64,000 nucleotides of DNA from Kiritimatiellota bacterium B12222 (GTDB taxonomy: Bacteria; Verrucomicrobiota; Kiritimatiellia; SS1-B-03-39; UBA6053). Below the pieces are notes generated by a model that was given only the letters and a program-made list of their open reading frames with translations, was not told the origin of the DNA and did not search any database. The position numbers and the translations under genes were made by a program. Below are positions 1-9,451 of this stretch, piece after piece; within the stretch, counting starts at the first letter, position 1; each line of letters begins with the position of its first letter. The stretch lies in NCBI GenBank assembly GCA_029719485.1, contig CP120722.1, positions 1,364,001 to 1,428,000 on the forward strand, in the 5' to 3' direction.

Positions 1-1
1 T

Positions 2-925
2 TATCGATGTGAGTATTGTTTATCTTCCTTGGATAGGCAGGTGCGCTTTTTCCCTTTGGATGAGCTCTTGGCAGGCTTTCAGCAACTTTTAGATCGAGGG
101 GTGTTGTTGTTTAAATTACTCGATCGAACCTTCAACACCAAAATAGATCGCGCCGTTTCCATTCTAGAGTTTTTTCTAGAAAACTGGCGACCGGGTTTGA
201 CCATTCACTGTGAGTTAATTCCCGACCGCATTCCCGATCCTTTAAAAGCCTGTTTCCAGAAATTTCCCGCGGGAACCTTGCAGTTTGAGGTAGGGGTCCA
301 GAGTTTTAATCAAGAAATTCTCGACCGGATACAGCGGGCGCAGGTTGCAGAAAAAGTAGAAGAAAATATTGCGTGGTTGTGTGAGCATTCGCAAGCGGTG
401 ATACATGCCGATTTGATTTTTGGTCTGCCGGGCGAGGAACTCGAGAGTATTCAGGATAGTTTTAATCGATTGGTGGTGCTGGAGCCGGATCAAATTCAAC
501 TAAATTTGCTCAAGTTGCTCAAAGGAACCCCGATTGCGCGCCATACGGATCCGTTTAAGATGGTGTACGACAACGAACCGCCATTTGAAATTCAGGAAAC
601 CTCCACCATTGACCGCGACTGCATGCAACAACTTCGGGAGTTCTCGAGAGTGTGGACCCTGTTTCACAATCAGGAAAAACTCAAAACAAGTTTACCTTAT
701 GTGTGGCGTGACCGTGAAGATCCCTTTGAGGCCTTTATGGCGTTTACGCGGTTCGTGAAGCGGCATTGTGACAAACTGTATGGAATTTCCCTTACCCGAC
801 AGGTACAATTATTGGATGAATGGTTGACGTTAAACTGTTTTGATACCCAGCGGGCTAAACAGCGATTACTTGCGGATTTTGCAGATGAAGGACGTCGCAA
901 AATTCCCGGTTTTTTACGGGTCTAG
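2..925 (+). CDS. B12-binding-type radical SAM protein, DUF4080 family (5' end outside window)
   Basis: The reading frame is open from the left edge and its first visible residues are Y-R-C-E-Y-C-L-S-S. This is the end of the CxxxCxxC motif that binds the radical SAM [4Fe-4S] cluster, so the TTG at 29 is not the start and the gene begins upstream. The remainder looks like the SAM-barrel half, with an F-E-V-G-V-Q-S segment and then D-L-I-F-G-L-P-G-E, both typical of this superfamily. An acidic and aromatic C-terminal tail after about residue 190 fits DUF4080. Family members usually carry an N-terminal cobalamin-binding domain, which would lie outside the window. The substrate is unknown. The gene ends just before a run of 15 G. 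Confidence 0.82.
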   Translation, partial: YRCEYCLSSLDRQVRFFPLDELLAGFQQLLDRGVLLFKLLDRTFNTKIDRAVSILEFFLENWRPGLTIHCELIPDRIPDPLKACFQKFPAGTLQFEVGVQSFNQEILDRIQRAQVAEKVEENIAWLCEHSQAVIHADLIFGLPGEELESIQDSFNRLVVLEPDQIQLNLLKLLKGTPIARHTDPFKMVYDNEPPFEIQETSTIDRDCMQQLREFSRVWTLFHNQEKLKTSLPYVWRDREDPFEAFMAFTRFVKRHCDKLYGISLTRQVQLLDEWLTLNCFDTQRAKQRLLADFADEGRRKIPGFLRV

Positions 926-934
926 TGTTTGCTT

Positions 935-949
935 GGGGGGGGGGGGGGG
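935..949. repeat. poly-G tract (G15)
   Basis: Fifteen consecutive G residues start 10 bp after the stop of the radical SAM gene and lie about 90 bp upstream of the ATP synthase operon. Tracts of this length are prone to slipped-strand length change. A second one (G17) lies at 47080. No gene overlaps it, so any effect would be on transcription or on assembly quality. Confidence 0.9.
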
Positions 950-1038
950 AGCGTGTGTTGGCTGTTGAATAGGGTGAGGAGGGGAAGCTTTCTTCATTCT
1001 CCACTTGATGAGATCTGTGGATGGGGTAGGACAGAGGG

Positions 1039-1365
1039 ATGAATGAATCACCTGAAAAAAAGAACGAAAAGCCTGGTTTGTTACTCGCTTCCCATCGAAA
1101 GACCGTTGAGTCGACCAAAGGAATGTCTCCTGCCATTTTGTTGGGCAGTAGTTTTGCGGCGGCCATGGGAATTTTTTCGTGGATAGGGCACAGCTGGGAC
1201 GAAAAGCACGGCAGTGAGCCCTGGGGAGTATTAGGTGGTGTCACCTTAGGGTTACTGTATGGGGTGTACGAAGTATGGAAGCTTACCCGTAGCCCGGCTG
1301 AAAGTTCAGCATCGTCCCCTAAAGGGGAGTCAAAGGCGTCTCAAGGGACCGATAAGGGTGAATAA
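1039..1365 (+). CDS. atpZ: AtpZ/AtpI-family protein, F0F1 ATP synthase accessory
   Basis: A 108-residue protein with two predicted membrane helices (about residues 30-50 and 62-80) separated by a short polar, charged loop, and a hydrophilic Ser/Lys-rich tail. Size, topology and position as the first gene of an atp operon match the AtpZ/AtpI-like family, small proteins thought to help assembly or Mg/Ca handling of the F0 sector. The end overlaps the probable GTG start of the next gene by 8 bp, which suggests translational coupling. The family call rests on context and topology as much as on sequence. Confidence 0.75.
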   Translation: MNESPEKKNEKPGLLLASHRKTVESTKGMSPAILLGSSFAAAMGIFSWIGHSWDEKHGSEPWGVLGGVTLGLLYGVYEVWKLTRSPAESSASSPKGESKASQGTDKGE

Positions 1366-1750
1366 ACTGCATAAAGAAAGGCTGTTATACGGCCTAAAAA
1401 TACTAGGGATTTGTCTATGCGCCCTGCTTCCTCCTATAGCGATACATTATGGGTTTTTTCATGAAACATGGAATGTTGATCTGTGGGCTGTCTTAGGATT
1501 ATTACTGTTCAATGTGTGCATTTTCATTGGTTTTAGTAGGCCAAACGGACATTTAGGACAGATGCTTGGCTTCTCCTATGGGGTGTTTTTGGTGGTGGTG
1601 AAGCTATTCGTGAATACTTTCACAATTTTTTTGTTTATAGGATTGCAAGCCGTGCGAACCCATGTATTTGTTCCTGAGTTCTTTGCGGGATACCTGCTTC
1701 TCCTTCTGGGTGGCATTTTGTTCCTGCTTTCGAATTCGAAAAGATTTTAA
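1358..1750 (+). CDS. atpI: ATP synthase subunit I-like membrane protein
   Basis: A hydrophobic protein of about 130 residues with four likely membrane helices, sitting between atpZ and atpB where AtpI is normally found. AtpI proteins act as assembly factors for the c-ring. The frame is open further upstream to an ATG at 1259, but that would bury 35 codons inside atpZ. The GTG at 1358, preceded by an AAGGG about 10 bases upstream and overlapping the atpZ stop by 8 bp, is the better start. The sequence is poorly conserved, so the assignment is mainly positional. Confidence 0.7.
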   Translation: MNKLHKERLLYGLKILGICLCALLPPIAIHYGFFHETWNVDLWAVLGLLLFNVCIFIGFSRPNGHLGQMLGFSYGVFLVVVKLFVNTFTIFLFIGLQAVRTHVFVPEFFAGYLLLLLGGILFLLSNSKRF

Positions 1751-1768
1751 CCCTCAATTTCCCACAGA

Positions 1769-2563
1769 ATGTCACTTACCAGCATTGAAGAAAAGACCCA
1801 GGCGGTTACCGATTACATCACTCAGCACGTGATGGATGGTGGTGCATGGTCATTAGGAACGATGCATTTGGAGTTTGCGAGTGCGAACTTGCCCGCGGCC
1901 TTCCGTTTATCCGGGTTGATGAGTTTAATTGGTGCGGTCTTTTTATGTTGGATGTATTGCAAAGTGTACAATCACCGTTCACGGGTGCCTCGTGGGTGGA
2001 CCAACGTGATGGAAAGCATCGTGGTTTTCGTTCGCGATGAAATCAGTATTCCCTATTTGGGGAAAGAGGACGGTCGTAAATACGCTTGGTTATTTCTGAC
2101 GCAATTCACTTTAATTTTGACCTTAAACCTCATGGGGTTGATTCCCATTTTTGCAACCGCGACCTCATCATTGAGTGTCACACTTGCATTAGCTTTTACC
2201 ACCTTTTTGGCCATGGTGGGCTGGGCGGTACAGCGTTATGGGTGGATGGGTTTTTTCAAGAATTTCATTCCACATGGTGTGCCAACACCCGTGTTATTTA
2301 TGCTGGTCCCCATTGAAATTGCGGGATTGTTTATCAAAACCTTGGTATTGGCGATTCGATTGTTTGCGAACATGTTAGCGGGACACATTGTACTTTTCGC
2401 CATGATTGGCATGACGGTCATTTATGGCGTGTATGCGTTGCCAGCCATTGGGTTGGGGCTGTTTGTGTTCTTCCTTGAACTTTTGGTTGCCTTCCTGCAA
2501 ACTTATATTTTCGTCATGCTTTCTGCTATTTTCATTGGTCAAATGCTTCATCCGGAGCACTGA
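1769..2563 (+). CDS. atpB: F0F1 ATP synthase subunit a
   Basis: Subunit a of the membrane F0 sector, 264 residues, provides the half-channels through which ions reach the c-ring. Five or more hydrophobic helices are visible. The conserved helix carries the essential arginine at about residue 197 in a context L-A-I-R-L-F-A-N-M-L-A-G-H, the hallmark of this subunit. The periplasmic N-terminus is of ordinary length. It is followed by atpE after a 56-bp gap. Confidence 0.97.
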   Translation: MSLTSIEEKTQAVTDYITQHVMDGGAWSLGTMHLEFASANLPAAFRLSGLMSLIGAVFLCWMYCKVYNHRSRVPRGWTNVMESIVVFVRDEISIPYLGKEDGRKYAWLFLTQFTLILTLNLMGLIPIFATATSSLSVTLALAFTTFLAMVGWAVQRYGWMGFFKNFIPHGVPTPVLFMLVPIEIAGLFIKTLVLAIRLFANMLAGHIVLFAMIGMTVIYGVYALPAIGLGLFVFFLELLVAFLQTYIFVMLSAIFIGQMLHPEH

Positions 2564-2619
2564 TCACTTCTCAACTGTAATTAAACTGTATTTAACCAAC
2601 ATAACATAAGGTAATTATT

Positions 2620-2838
2620 ATGGAAACCGCCGCTATTTTGTCCTCTATCGGAGCTGGTCTCGTAACCATCGGAGCCGCCATTGGAATTTCTAAAGTCGCC
2701 GTAGCCGCTCTTGAAAGCGCTGCTCGTCAACCAGAATTGCAAGCCAAACTGCAAACCATGATGATTATTGCCGCGGCGTTGATCGAAGGTGTTGCATTGT
2801 TCTGTGCGGTTATTTGTATCATCGCAGTAGGTAAGTAA
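2620..2838 (+). CDS. atpE: F0F1 ATP synthase subunit c
   Basis: The 72-residue hairpin proteolipid that forms the rotor ring. Helix 1 leads to the cytoplasmic loop A-R-Q-P-E, and helix 2 carries the ion-binding carboxylate Glu56. The Na+ signature is absent: the residue aligned with Gln32 of the Ilyobacter Na+ enzyme is Ile23, and Glu56 is followed by Gly-Val instead of Ser-Thr, so proton coupling is predicted. The glycine pattern of helix 1 is altered (G-I-S-K-V-A-V-A), with Ser and Ala replacing Gly at positions that pack neighbouring subunits. This could affect ring size. Confidence 0.96.
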   Translation: METAAILSSIGAGLVTIGAAIGISKVAVAALESAARQPELQAKLQTMMIIAAALIEGVALFCAVICIIAVGK

Positions 2839-2870
2839 TTCTGCAGTTCATCTGCAGTTAGGTCCCTCCT

Positions 2871-3431
2871 ATGGCACAACAAACCGATCATACTACCAGT
2901 CAGCACATTGAAGTGCCTGCTCCTCATGGGGACGCAGGTGGCGGACACGGGCCTACCAGTCCAGTGAACGCTGCCATGTTCTTCTGGTTCCTCACCATTT
3001 TCGTGGTTGCGGCTCTTATTCTCAAAAAATACGCTTTCGGGCCCATCTTGGATGGACTGGATAAACGTGAAGAGGAGATTGAGCAATCTTTGGAAAATGC
3101 CGACCGCTTAGAGCGTGAGCTCGCAACCCTGGAAGAAACGGTAACATCCAAATTGGATGAAACCGAGGAACAGGTACGCGGGATGATCGACTCTGGACGT
3201 GAAGCGGCCAGAGAAGCCGGCAAAGTAATTGAAAGCAAAGCCAAGGAAGAAGCTCAGATTTTGCGTGAAAACGCGAATCGCGATATTCTTTCTGCTCAAG
3301 GCAAAGCCGAAAATACTTTACGTGCGCACTCTGCTGAAGTTGCCGTGGAAATGGCGAACAAACTTTTGCGTCAGCAAATGGATGACAAGGGACGTAAAGC
3401 TCTTGCCGACCAACTGATCGCGGAGATGTAA
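2871..3431 (+). CDS. atpF: F0F1 ATP synthase subunit b
   Basis: The 186-residue peripheral stalk subunit. A polar, His-rich N-terminal stretch of about 33 residues precedes a single membrane helix (about 34-52), then a long charged coiled coil rich in Glu, Lys and Arg that reaches up to the F1 sector and binds delta. Only one b-type gene is present, so the stalk is probably a homodimer. The N-terminal extension before the membrane helix is longer than in E. coli b. Confidence 0.95.
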   Translation: MAQQTDHTTSQHIEVPAPHGDAGGGHGPTSPVNAAMFFWFLTIFVVAALILKKYAFGPILDGLDKREEEIEQSLENADRLERELATLEETVTSKLDETEEQVRGMIDSGREAAREAGKVIESKAKEEAQILRENANRDILSAQGKAENTLRAHSAEVAVEMANKLLRQQMDDKGRKALADQLIAEM

Positions 3432-3437
3432 GCCCTT

Positions 3438-3971
3438 ATGTCCACTGTCGCTAAACGATACGCTTCCGCCCTCATCGACGTCGCCCGGGAATCCGGGTCC
3501 CTCGATCCTGTGGGTCAAGATTTGAAGAACTTGGAACGCCTGTTGGCGACTTCTGAAGAATTCAGTACTTTTGTTTCACATGCTTTGGTCTCTCCCGAAC
3601 AGCAACAAGCTTGTTTGGACCAGTTGTTTGTGAAGCAGGGGTCTCCCTTGATTCGTAATTTATTCAAACTCTTGATTGCTCGGGAACGTTTGAATGTTTT
3701 ACCCGAGATTATCCGTATTGGATTAGAACTCTGGCAAGATGAGAAGGGGATTCTACCCGTATCTTTATTATCTGCATCTGCGCTGAGCGCAGAGCAGGAA
3801 AAAGCACTGATCGGAAAACTGGCTGCCCGTACCGGCAAACAGATTGAACTCAGTACTGCCATAGACGAAAGCCTCATTGGTGGATTTCGTCTCTACATTG
3901 GTGACCAGGTCGAAGATCACAGCCTGTCTGCCAAGCTTGAAACTTTTAAACGTAATGTGATTAACGCATAA
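3438..3971 (+). CDS. atpH: F0F1 ATP synthase subunit delta
   Basis: A 177-residue subunit with the usual start S-T-V-A-K-R-Y-A-S-A-L, an all-helical N-terminal domain that caps the alpha subunits, and a C-terminal domain ending in the conserved I-D-E-S-L-I-G-G-F-R-L segment. It links the b stalk to F1. The gene begins 6 bp after atpF and lies 15 bp before atpA. Confidence 0.95.
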   Translation: MSTVAKRYASALIDVARESGSLDPVGQDLKNLERLLATSEEFSTFVSHALVSPEQQQACLDQLFVKQGSPLIRNLFKLLIARERLNVLPEIIRIGLELWQDEKGILPVSLLSASALSAEQEKALIGKLAARTGKQIELSTAIDESLIGGFRLYIGDQVEDHSLSAKLETFKRNVINA

Positions 3972-3986
3972 TTAAGGAACGATTCT

Positions 3987-5501
3987 ATGTCCATCGACAT
4001 TCAGCCCGATGAGGTGGCTTCCATCCTCCGCGACCAATTAAAAAATCTCGACACTGGCCCAGAACGCTACGAAGTAGGATCTGTTCTCAGCGTAGGTGAT
4101 GGTATTGCCCGCGTACACGGTCTTTCCGGCGTCATGGCCGGTGAGCTGGTCGAATTTACTAAAACCGGTTTGGTGGGTATGGCCCTCAACCTTGAAGAAA
4201 CTAACGTCGGTATTGCCTTATTCGGTGATGACACGGAAGTGAAAGAAGGTGACGAAGTCAAACGGACCAAAACCATTGCTTCCGTACCCGCAGGTGATGA
4301 CTTAAATGGTCGTGTGGTTGACGCATTGGGGATTGCCATTGATGGCGGTCCTGCGATCAAAGGTACCAACCAACGTTTTATTGAACTCAAGGCCCCTGGG
4401 ATTATTGAACGTAAGGACGTTCATGAGCCGATGCAGACCGGTATCAAAGTGATTGATGCGTTGACGCCGATTGGACGTGGTCAGCGGGAATTGATCATTG
4501 GGGATCGTAAAACGGGTAAAACGGCTTTGGCGATTGATACCATCATCAACCAACGCGGTCAGGATGTTCACTGTTTCTACGTGGCCATTGGTCAAAAACG
4601 TTCCACCGTGGTTCAGGTGGTTGAAACCTTGAAAAAACATGGTGCGATGGAATACACCACCATTATTGCGGCGACCGCATCTGATCCAGCTGCGATGCAG
4701 TTTCTGGCTCCGTACTCCGGTACTGCGATGGCCGAAGAGTACCGTGATAACGGCAAACATGCGTTGATTATTTACGATGATTTGACCAAGCAAGCGCAAG
4801 CCTATCGTCAGTTATCGCTGTTGTTACGTCGTCCACCTGGACGTGAAGCGTATCCTGGTGATATTTTCTACTTACATAGTCGTTTGCTTGAACGTTCTGC
4901 TAAAATGAGTGACGCCATGGGCGCCGGTTCATTGACCGCGTTGCCGATTATCGAAACCCAAGGTGGTGACGTATCAGCTTACATTCCCACCAACGTGATT
5001 TCGATTACCGATGGTCAGATCTTCCTCGAAAGTGATCTGTTTAATTCAGGACAACGTCCTGCGATTAACCCCGGTATTTCTGTTTCCCGTGTAGGGGGCG
5101 ATGCGCAGATCAAGGCCATGAAAAAAGTGGCCGGAACGTTACGTTTGGATCTTGCTCAGTACCGTGAATTGGCTGCATTCTCCCAGTTTGCCAGTGACTT
5201 GGATGCCGGCACTCGCCGTCAGCTCGAGCGTGGTCAACGTTTGATGCAAGTCATTAAACAGGGCGTACATGCTCCTGTAAATGTGGTGAAGCAGATTGTT
5301 ATGATCTACGCCGGTACTCGTGGTTTCCTCGATGATGTCGATGTGTCTGATGTCATTGCCTTCGAAGCTGAACTCAATGATGCCTTGGACTCCACCTATG
5401 CGGACTTTGCCCGTGATTTGGAGAAAGAGAAAGCGTTGACCGACGAATTGGAAGAGAGATTAAAGGCTCTCCTCGAAGAATTCAAAAAATCCCGCAGCTG
5501 A
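3987..5501 (+). CDS. atpA: F0F1 ATP synthase subunit alpha
   Basis: The 504-residue non-catalytic nucleotide-binding subunit of F1. The N-terminal beta-barrel runs to about residue 95. The P-loop G-D-R-K-T-G-K-T is at about 172-179; Lys replaces the more common Gln at the fourth position. The conserved [11 protein letters not shown] segment supplies the arginine that reaches into the catalytic site of beta. Length and order are ordinary. Start chosen because A-A-G-G-A lies 9 bases before the ATG. Confidence 0.98.
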   Translation: MSIDIQPDEVASILRDQLKNLDTGPERYEVGSVLSVGDGIARVHGLSGVMAGELVEFTKTGLVGMALNLEETNVGIALFGDDTEVKEGDEVKRTKTIASVPAGDDLNGRVVDALGIAIDGGPAIKGTNQRFIELKAPGIIERKDVHEPMQTGIKVIDALTPIGRGQRELIIGDRKTGKTALAIDTIINQRGQDVHCFYVAIGQKRSTVVQVVETLKKHGAMEYTTIIAATASDPAAMQFLAPYSGTAMAEEYRDNGKHALIIYDDLTKQAQAYRQLSLLLRRPPGREAYPGDIFYLHSRLLERSAKMSDAMGAGSLTALPIIETQGGDVSAYIPTNVISITDGQIFLESDLFNSGQRPAINPGISVSRVGGDAQIKAMKKVAGTLRLDLAQYRELAAFSQFASDLDAGTRRQLERGQRLMQVIKQGVHAPVNVVKQIVMIYAGTRGFLDDVDVSDVIAFEAELNDALDSTYADFARDLEKEKALTDELEERLKALLEEFKKSRS

Positions 5502-5540
5502 AGTTCAGCGATCACGGTAACCCATCTGATTTAAGTTCAT

Positions 5541-6419
5541 ATGCCCAGCATTAAAGAATATAACCGCAAAATCTCGAGTCTAAAAAACACGACGAAAATC
5601 ACGAGAACCATGAAAATGGTTTCCGCGAGTAAACTTCGTCGTGCTCAAGAATCCCAGCGCAAGGCCAAGGATTTTGCTCATGAGGTGAATCAATTGATTC
5701 ACCGTATTGGTGGGCAGGTGGACAGCGATATGCATCCGCTGTTGCAAGCTTCTGAAACGGTTCAAAAAGTACTGGTGGTGGTTTTCACTTCCGACAAAGG
5801 ACTTTGCGGTGGTTTCAACAACAACATTATCCGTCATGCGGAAAACTTAATTGAAGAGCATAAAGATGATGGTGTGGAGTATCAGTTTGCGTTTATTGGA
5901 CGTCGCGGATACTCCCATTTCCAGAAACGGGTAAAGGTATGGAAATTCTACGAAGATATTCCTAGTGCCTCCCCGCATTCAAAAGATGCGTCCCGGGTGA
6001 CTCGGAGTTTGGAAAAAGCCTTTTTAGAAGAAGGATTTGATCGGGTGATGATGCTGTGTAATGAATTCGTGAGTCCGCTTTCTCAAATTCCACATCTGCA
6101 TTCCTTGTTGCCATTGGATACCTCGGATCTTCCGGATGAAATGCTGGAAACCGCTGCTCCGGATGCTGATATTTTGGCAGAACCCGAAATGGGCAAACTG
6201 CTTTCCTTTTTAATTCCCCGATTGGTGACCTTTAAAGTGTTTTATGCACTTCTGGAAAATACTGCGGGTGAACATGGTGCTCGTATGACTGCGATGGATA
6301 ATGCGACCACCAACGCCTCTAACCTTATTGAAGAAAACACCCTGTTGCGCAATCGAGCGCGTCAGGCTGCTATTACCACTGAATTGATTGAAATTATTTC
6401 CGGCGCTGAAGCGCTGTAG
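5541..6419 (+). CDS. atpG: F0F1 ATP synthase subunit gamma
   Basis: The 292-residue central rotor shaft. The N-terminal helix (K-E-Y-N-R-K-I-S-S-L-K-N-T-T-K-I-T-R) and the C-terminal helix (A-M-D-N-A-T-T-N-A) form the coiled coil that turns inside the alpha3beta3 ring. The middle Rossmann-like part carries S-D-K-G-L-C-G-G-F-N. The gene lies 39 bp after atpA and 24 bp before atpD, in the usual order. Confidence 0.97.
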   Translation: MPSIKEYNRKISSLKNTTKITRTMKMVSASKLRRAQESQRKAKDFAHEVNQLIHRIGGQVDSDMHPLLQASETVQKVLVVVFTSDKGLCGGFNNNIIRHAENLIEEHKDDGVEYQFAFIGRRGYSHFQKRVKVWKFYEDIPSASPHSKDASRVTRSLEKAFLEEGFDRVMMLCNEFVSPLSQIPHLHSLLPLDTSDLPDEMLETAAPDADILAEPEMGKLLSFLIPRLVTFKVFYALLENTAGEHGARMTAMDNATTNASNLIEENTLLRNRARQAAITTELIEIISGAEAL

Positions 6420-6431
6420 CCCTCTAGCTGA

Positions 6432-7892
<1,461 letters not shown>

Positions 7893-7900
7893 ACGAGCCT

Positions 7901-8209
7901 ATGAGTTCATTTCCCCTGCGCGTATTTACCCCTGAAGGCCCGGTCGTTGACTCCGAGGTCGAGTCACTGGTCGTCACGGCGTTCACAGGATCCCTCGGGG
8001 TCTTGGCCGGACATGCCCCCATGATTTCTGCTGTGGTAGTGGGCCCTGGGAAAGTCGTGAGTAGCACGGGGACTCAATGGTATGTTTTTGGAGAAGGTAC
8101 GTTGGAAGTGCGTGGACCTGATGTGGTTCTGCTGATTGATTTTGCTGAAAAAGCGGAAAATTATGAAGCCGCTAAAGCGCAAACCGCTCAGGCACTGCTT
8201 CCCGAATGA
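7901..8209 (+). CDS. atpC: F0F1 ATP synthase subunit epsilon, short form
   Basis: A 102-residue epsilon subunit that contacts gamma and the c-ring. The N-terminal beta-sandwich is complete (F-P-L-R-V-F-T-P-E-G through V-V-L-L-I-D-F). After it there are only about 20 helix-forming residues, against the roughly 50-residue two-helix hairpin found in the 130-140-residue forms. The C-terminal element that inhibits ATP hydrolysis in E. coli or Bacillus is therefore mostly missing. Its last codons overlap the next start in an ATGA. Confidence 0.94.
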   Translation: MSSFPLRVFTPEGPVVDSEVESLVVTAFTGSLGVLAGHAPMISAVVVGPGKVVSSTGTQWYVFGEGTLEVRGPDVVLLIDFAEKAENYEAAKAQTAQALLPE

Positions 8210-8541
8210 GTGCCGCTTGGGCTGATCGCCTTAAATCCAAATGGGGGATTGAATCCAATTTCTCTTTTTGGATGATCATGCTGACCTTTACGTTGGCAGG
8301 TTCCTCCATCAGTCAGATCCGACCCCTTTATTGGGGTTTACTGGGGTTCACCAAAGAACATCCCTCCATGTGGGTCAAGGTGCCCACTTACCTCTTGCTG
8401 GTCTTCCCTACCTACCAAATTTCTTTGATGATCTTTGGGACGCTTTTGGGACAATTTAACTTCTTTTGGAAAAAAGAAAAAGCGATGCTCCTGTTTTTCG
8501 CCAAACCTTTCAGAAAGAAAAGCGTTCCCCCAACGGCTTGA
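8206..8541 (+). CDS. DUF6787-like membrane protein, last gene of the atp operon
   Basis: A 111-residue protein with two or three hydrophobic helices (about residues 20-36, 60-83 and perhaps a short one before), an N-terminal R-L-K-S-K-W-G segment and a basic C-terminus. The pattern resembles DUF6787 proteins, known mainly from Bacteroidota, of unknown function. It overlaps atpC by 4 bp and so is transcribed and probably translated with the ATP synthase. A role in F0F1 assembly is conceivable but only inferred from position. Confidence 0.6.
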   Translation: MSAAWADRLKSKWGIESNFSFWMIMLTFTLAGSSISQIRPLYWGLLGFTKEHPSMWVKVPTYLLLVFPTYQISLMIFGTLLGQFNFFWKKEKAMLLFFAKPFRKKSVPPTA

Positions 8542-8620
8542 ATAAACACGAAGCCTTAACTGTCGTTTTGTGAGTGGGGAAAGAAATCGGTATTTATATC
8601 CCCGGCGATGAGCCTATTTA

Positions 8621-8653
8621 AAAAGCCTTCACTTTGCGGTGAAGGCTTTTTTT
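8621..8653 (+). terminator. Rho-independent terminator of the atp operon
   Basis: An 11-bp perfect stem (AAAGCCTTCAC pairing with GTGAAGGCTTT) around a 6-base loop is followed by a T run. It lies 80 bp after the last gene. The left arm is preceded by A residues, so it could also stop the convergent gene that ends at 8694. Confidence 0.88.
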
Positions 8654-8693
8654 GAAGTTCAGTAAGAACCTCAATTAGTTGGAGATAAGGACA

Positions 8694-9329
8694 CTATTCC
8701 ATCATATTGCGCATAGCGGTAGCGGTTTCCGCTAACAAATGATATTTGGCGCTGCGAAGTGATTTATGAACGGCTACTGGAGATTTTTCCAATTTTTCCG
8801 CAACAATTTTCTGCAGTCCAAAGGTACGCGTCTCGGTGGGATCTCCATAGCGCTCGAATTGGAGGCTGCGGATGTGTGTGAGGACGCCACATTCTACTTT
8901 GGTAAGAGAGGACAGGATTTCCATGTACAGGGTCGAGAGCGCATTTAAACCAATATCAATGCGATTTCCAAATCCACGATATTCCATGCTGCATTCATTT
9001 CGGTTTCCGCGATTGATGATCTGATTGATCTGCTGTTGCATGCTGTCATCAATGTGAAGAGGCTGTTGCGCTTCTGTACTATAGGGAAGGAGATCGTGTC
9101 CGAAGAAAATTTGACAGGGGCATGCTCGATACATAATCATCAAATCCATAGCCATAAATGGGAAAATAGATGAATTATAAGGTTTGATCGCGGTGTACCA
9201 AGAACTTGGTGCGTATTGGCAAAACTCCTGACCTAAAAATTGACCGTAGCGTTCGGCACACAATTTTTCAAAAGGTTCAAACGGTGGGGTGTTTCGGTGA
9301 GGGTGAAGTGAGATAATGTTTAAAATCAT
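8694..9329 (-). CDS. unknown protein with C-terminal helix-turn-helix-like end
   Basis: A 211-residue soluble protein that I cannot place with confidence. The C-terminal 60 residues (Q-K-I-V-A-E-K-L-E-K-S-P-V-A-V-H-K-S-L) look like a helix-turn-helix of the kind seen at the end of SatD-type and sigma-region-4-like proteins: a helix, S-P-V-A-V turn, and a basic recognition helix. The N-terminal part has many Cys, Met and aromatic residues but no motif I recognise. It converges on the atp operon terminator and has an AT-rich, probably promoter-bearing leader (9330-9451). A regulator is possible; this is inference. Confidence 0.5.
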   Translation of the reverse strand: MILNIISLHPHRNTPPFEPFEKLCAERYGQFLGQEFCQYAPSSWYTAIKPYNSSIFPFMAMDLMIMYRACPCQIFFGHDLLPYSTEAQQPLHIDDSMQQQINQIINRGNRNECSMEYRGFGNRIDIGLNALSTLYMEILSSLTKVECGVLTHIRSLQFERYGDPTETRTFGLQKIVAEKLEKSPVAVHKSLRSAKYHLLAETATAMRNMME

Positions 9330-9451
9330 GATGCAAGTTATGGGTTACATATGATTTATAATTGTTATCCATATTAATGAAAGCGTATTTAAAAATAAAT
9401 GTTGCGAAACTGAATTGTAAGACGAAAATGAAGTTTTTTGTTACAAAATTG

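Noticed and set aside
2620..2838. Na+-coupled ATP synthase
   Set aside because: The Na+ ligand pattern of subunit c (Gln in helix 1, Ser-Thr after the Glu) is absent.
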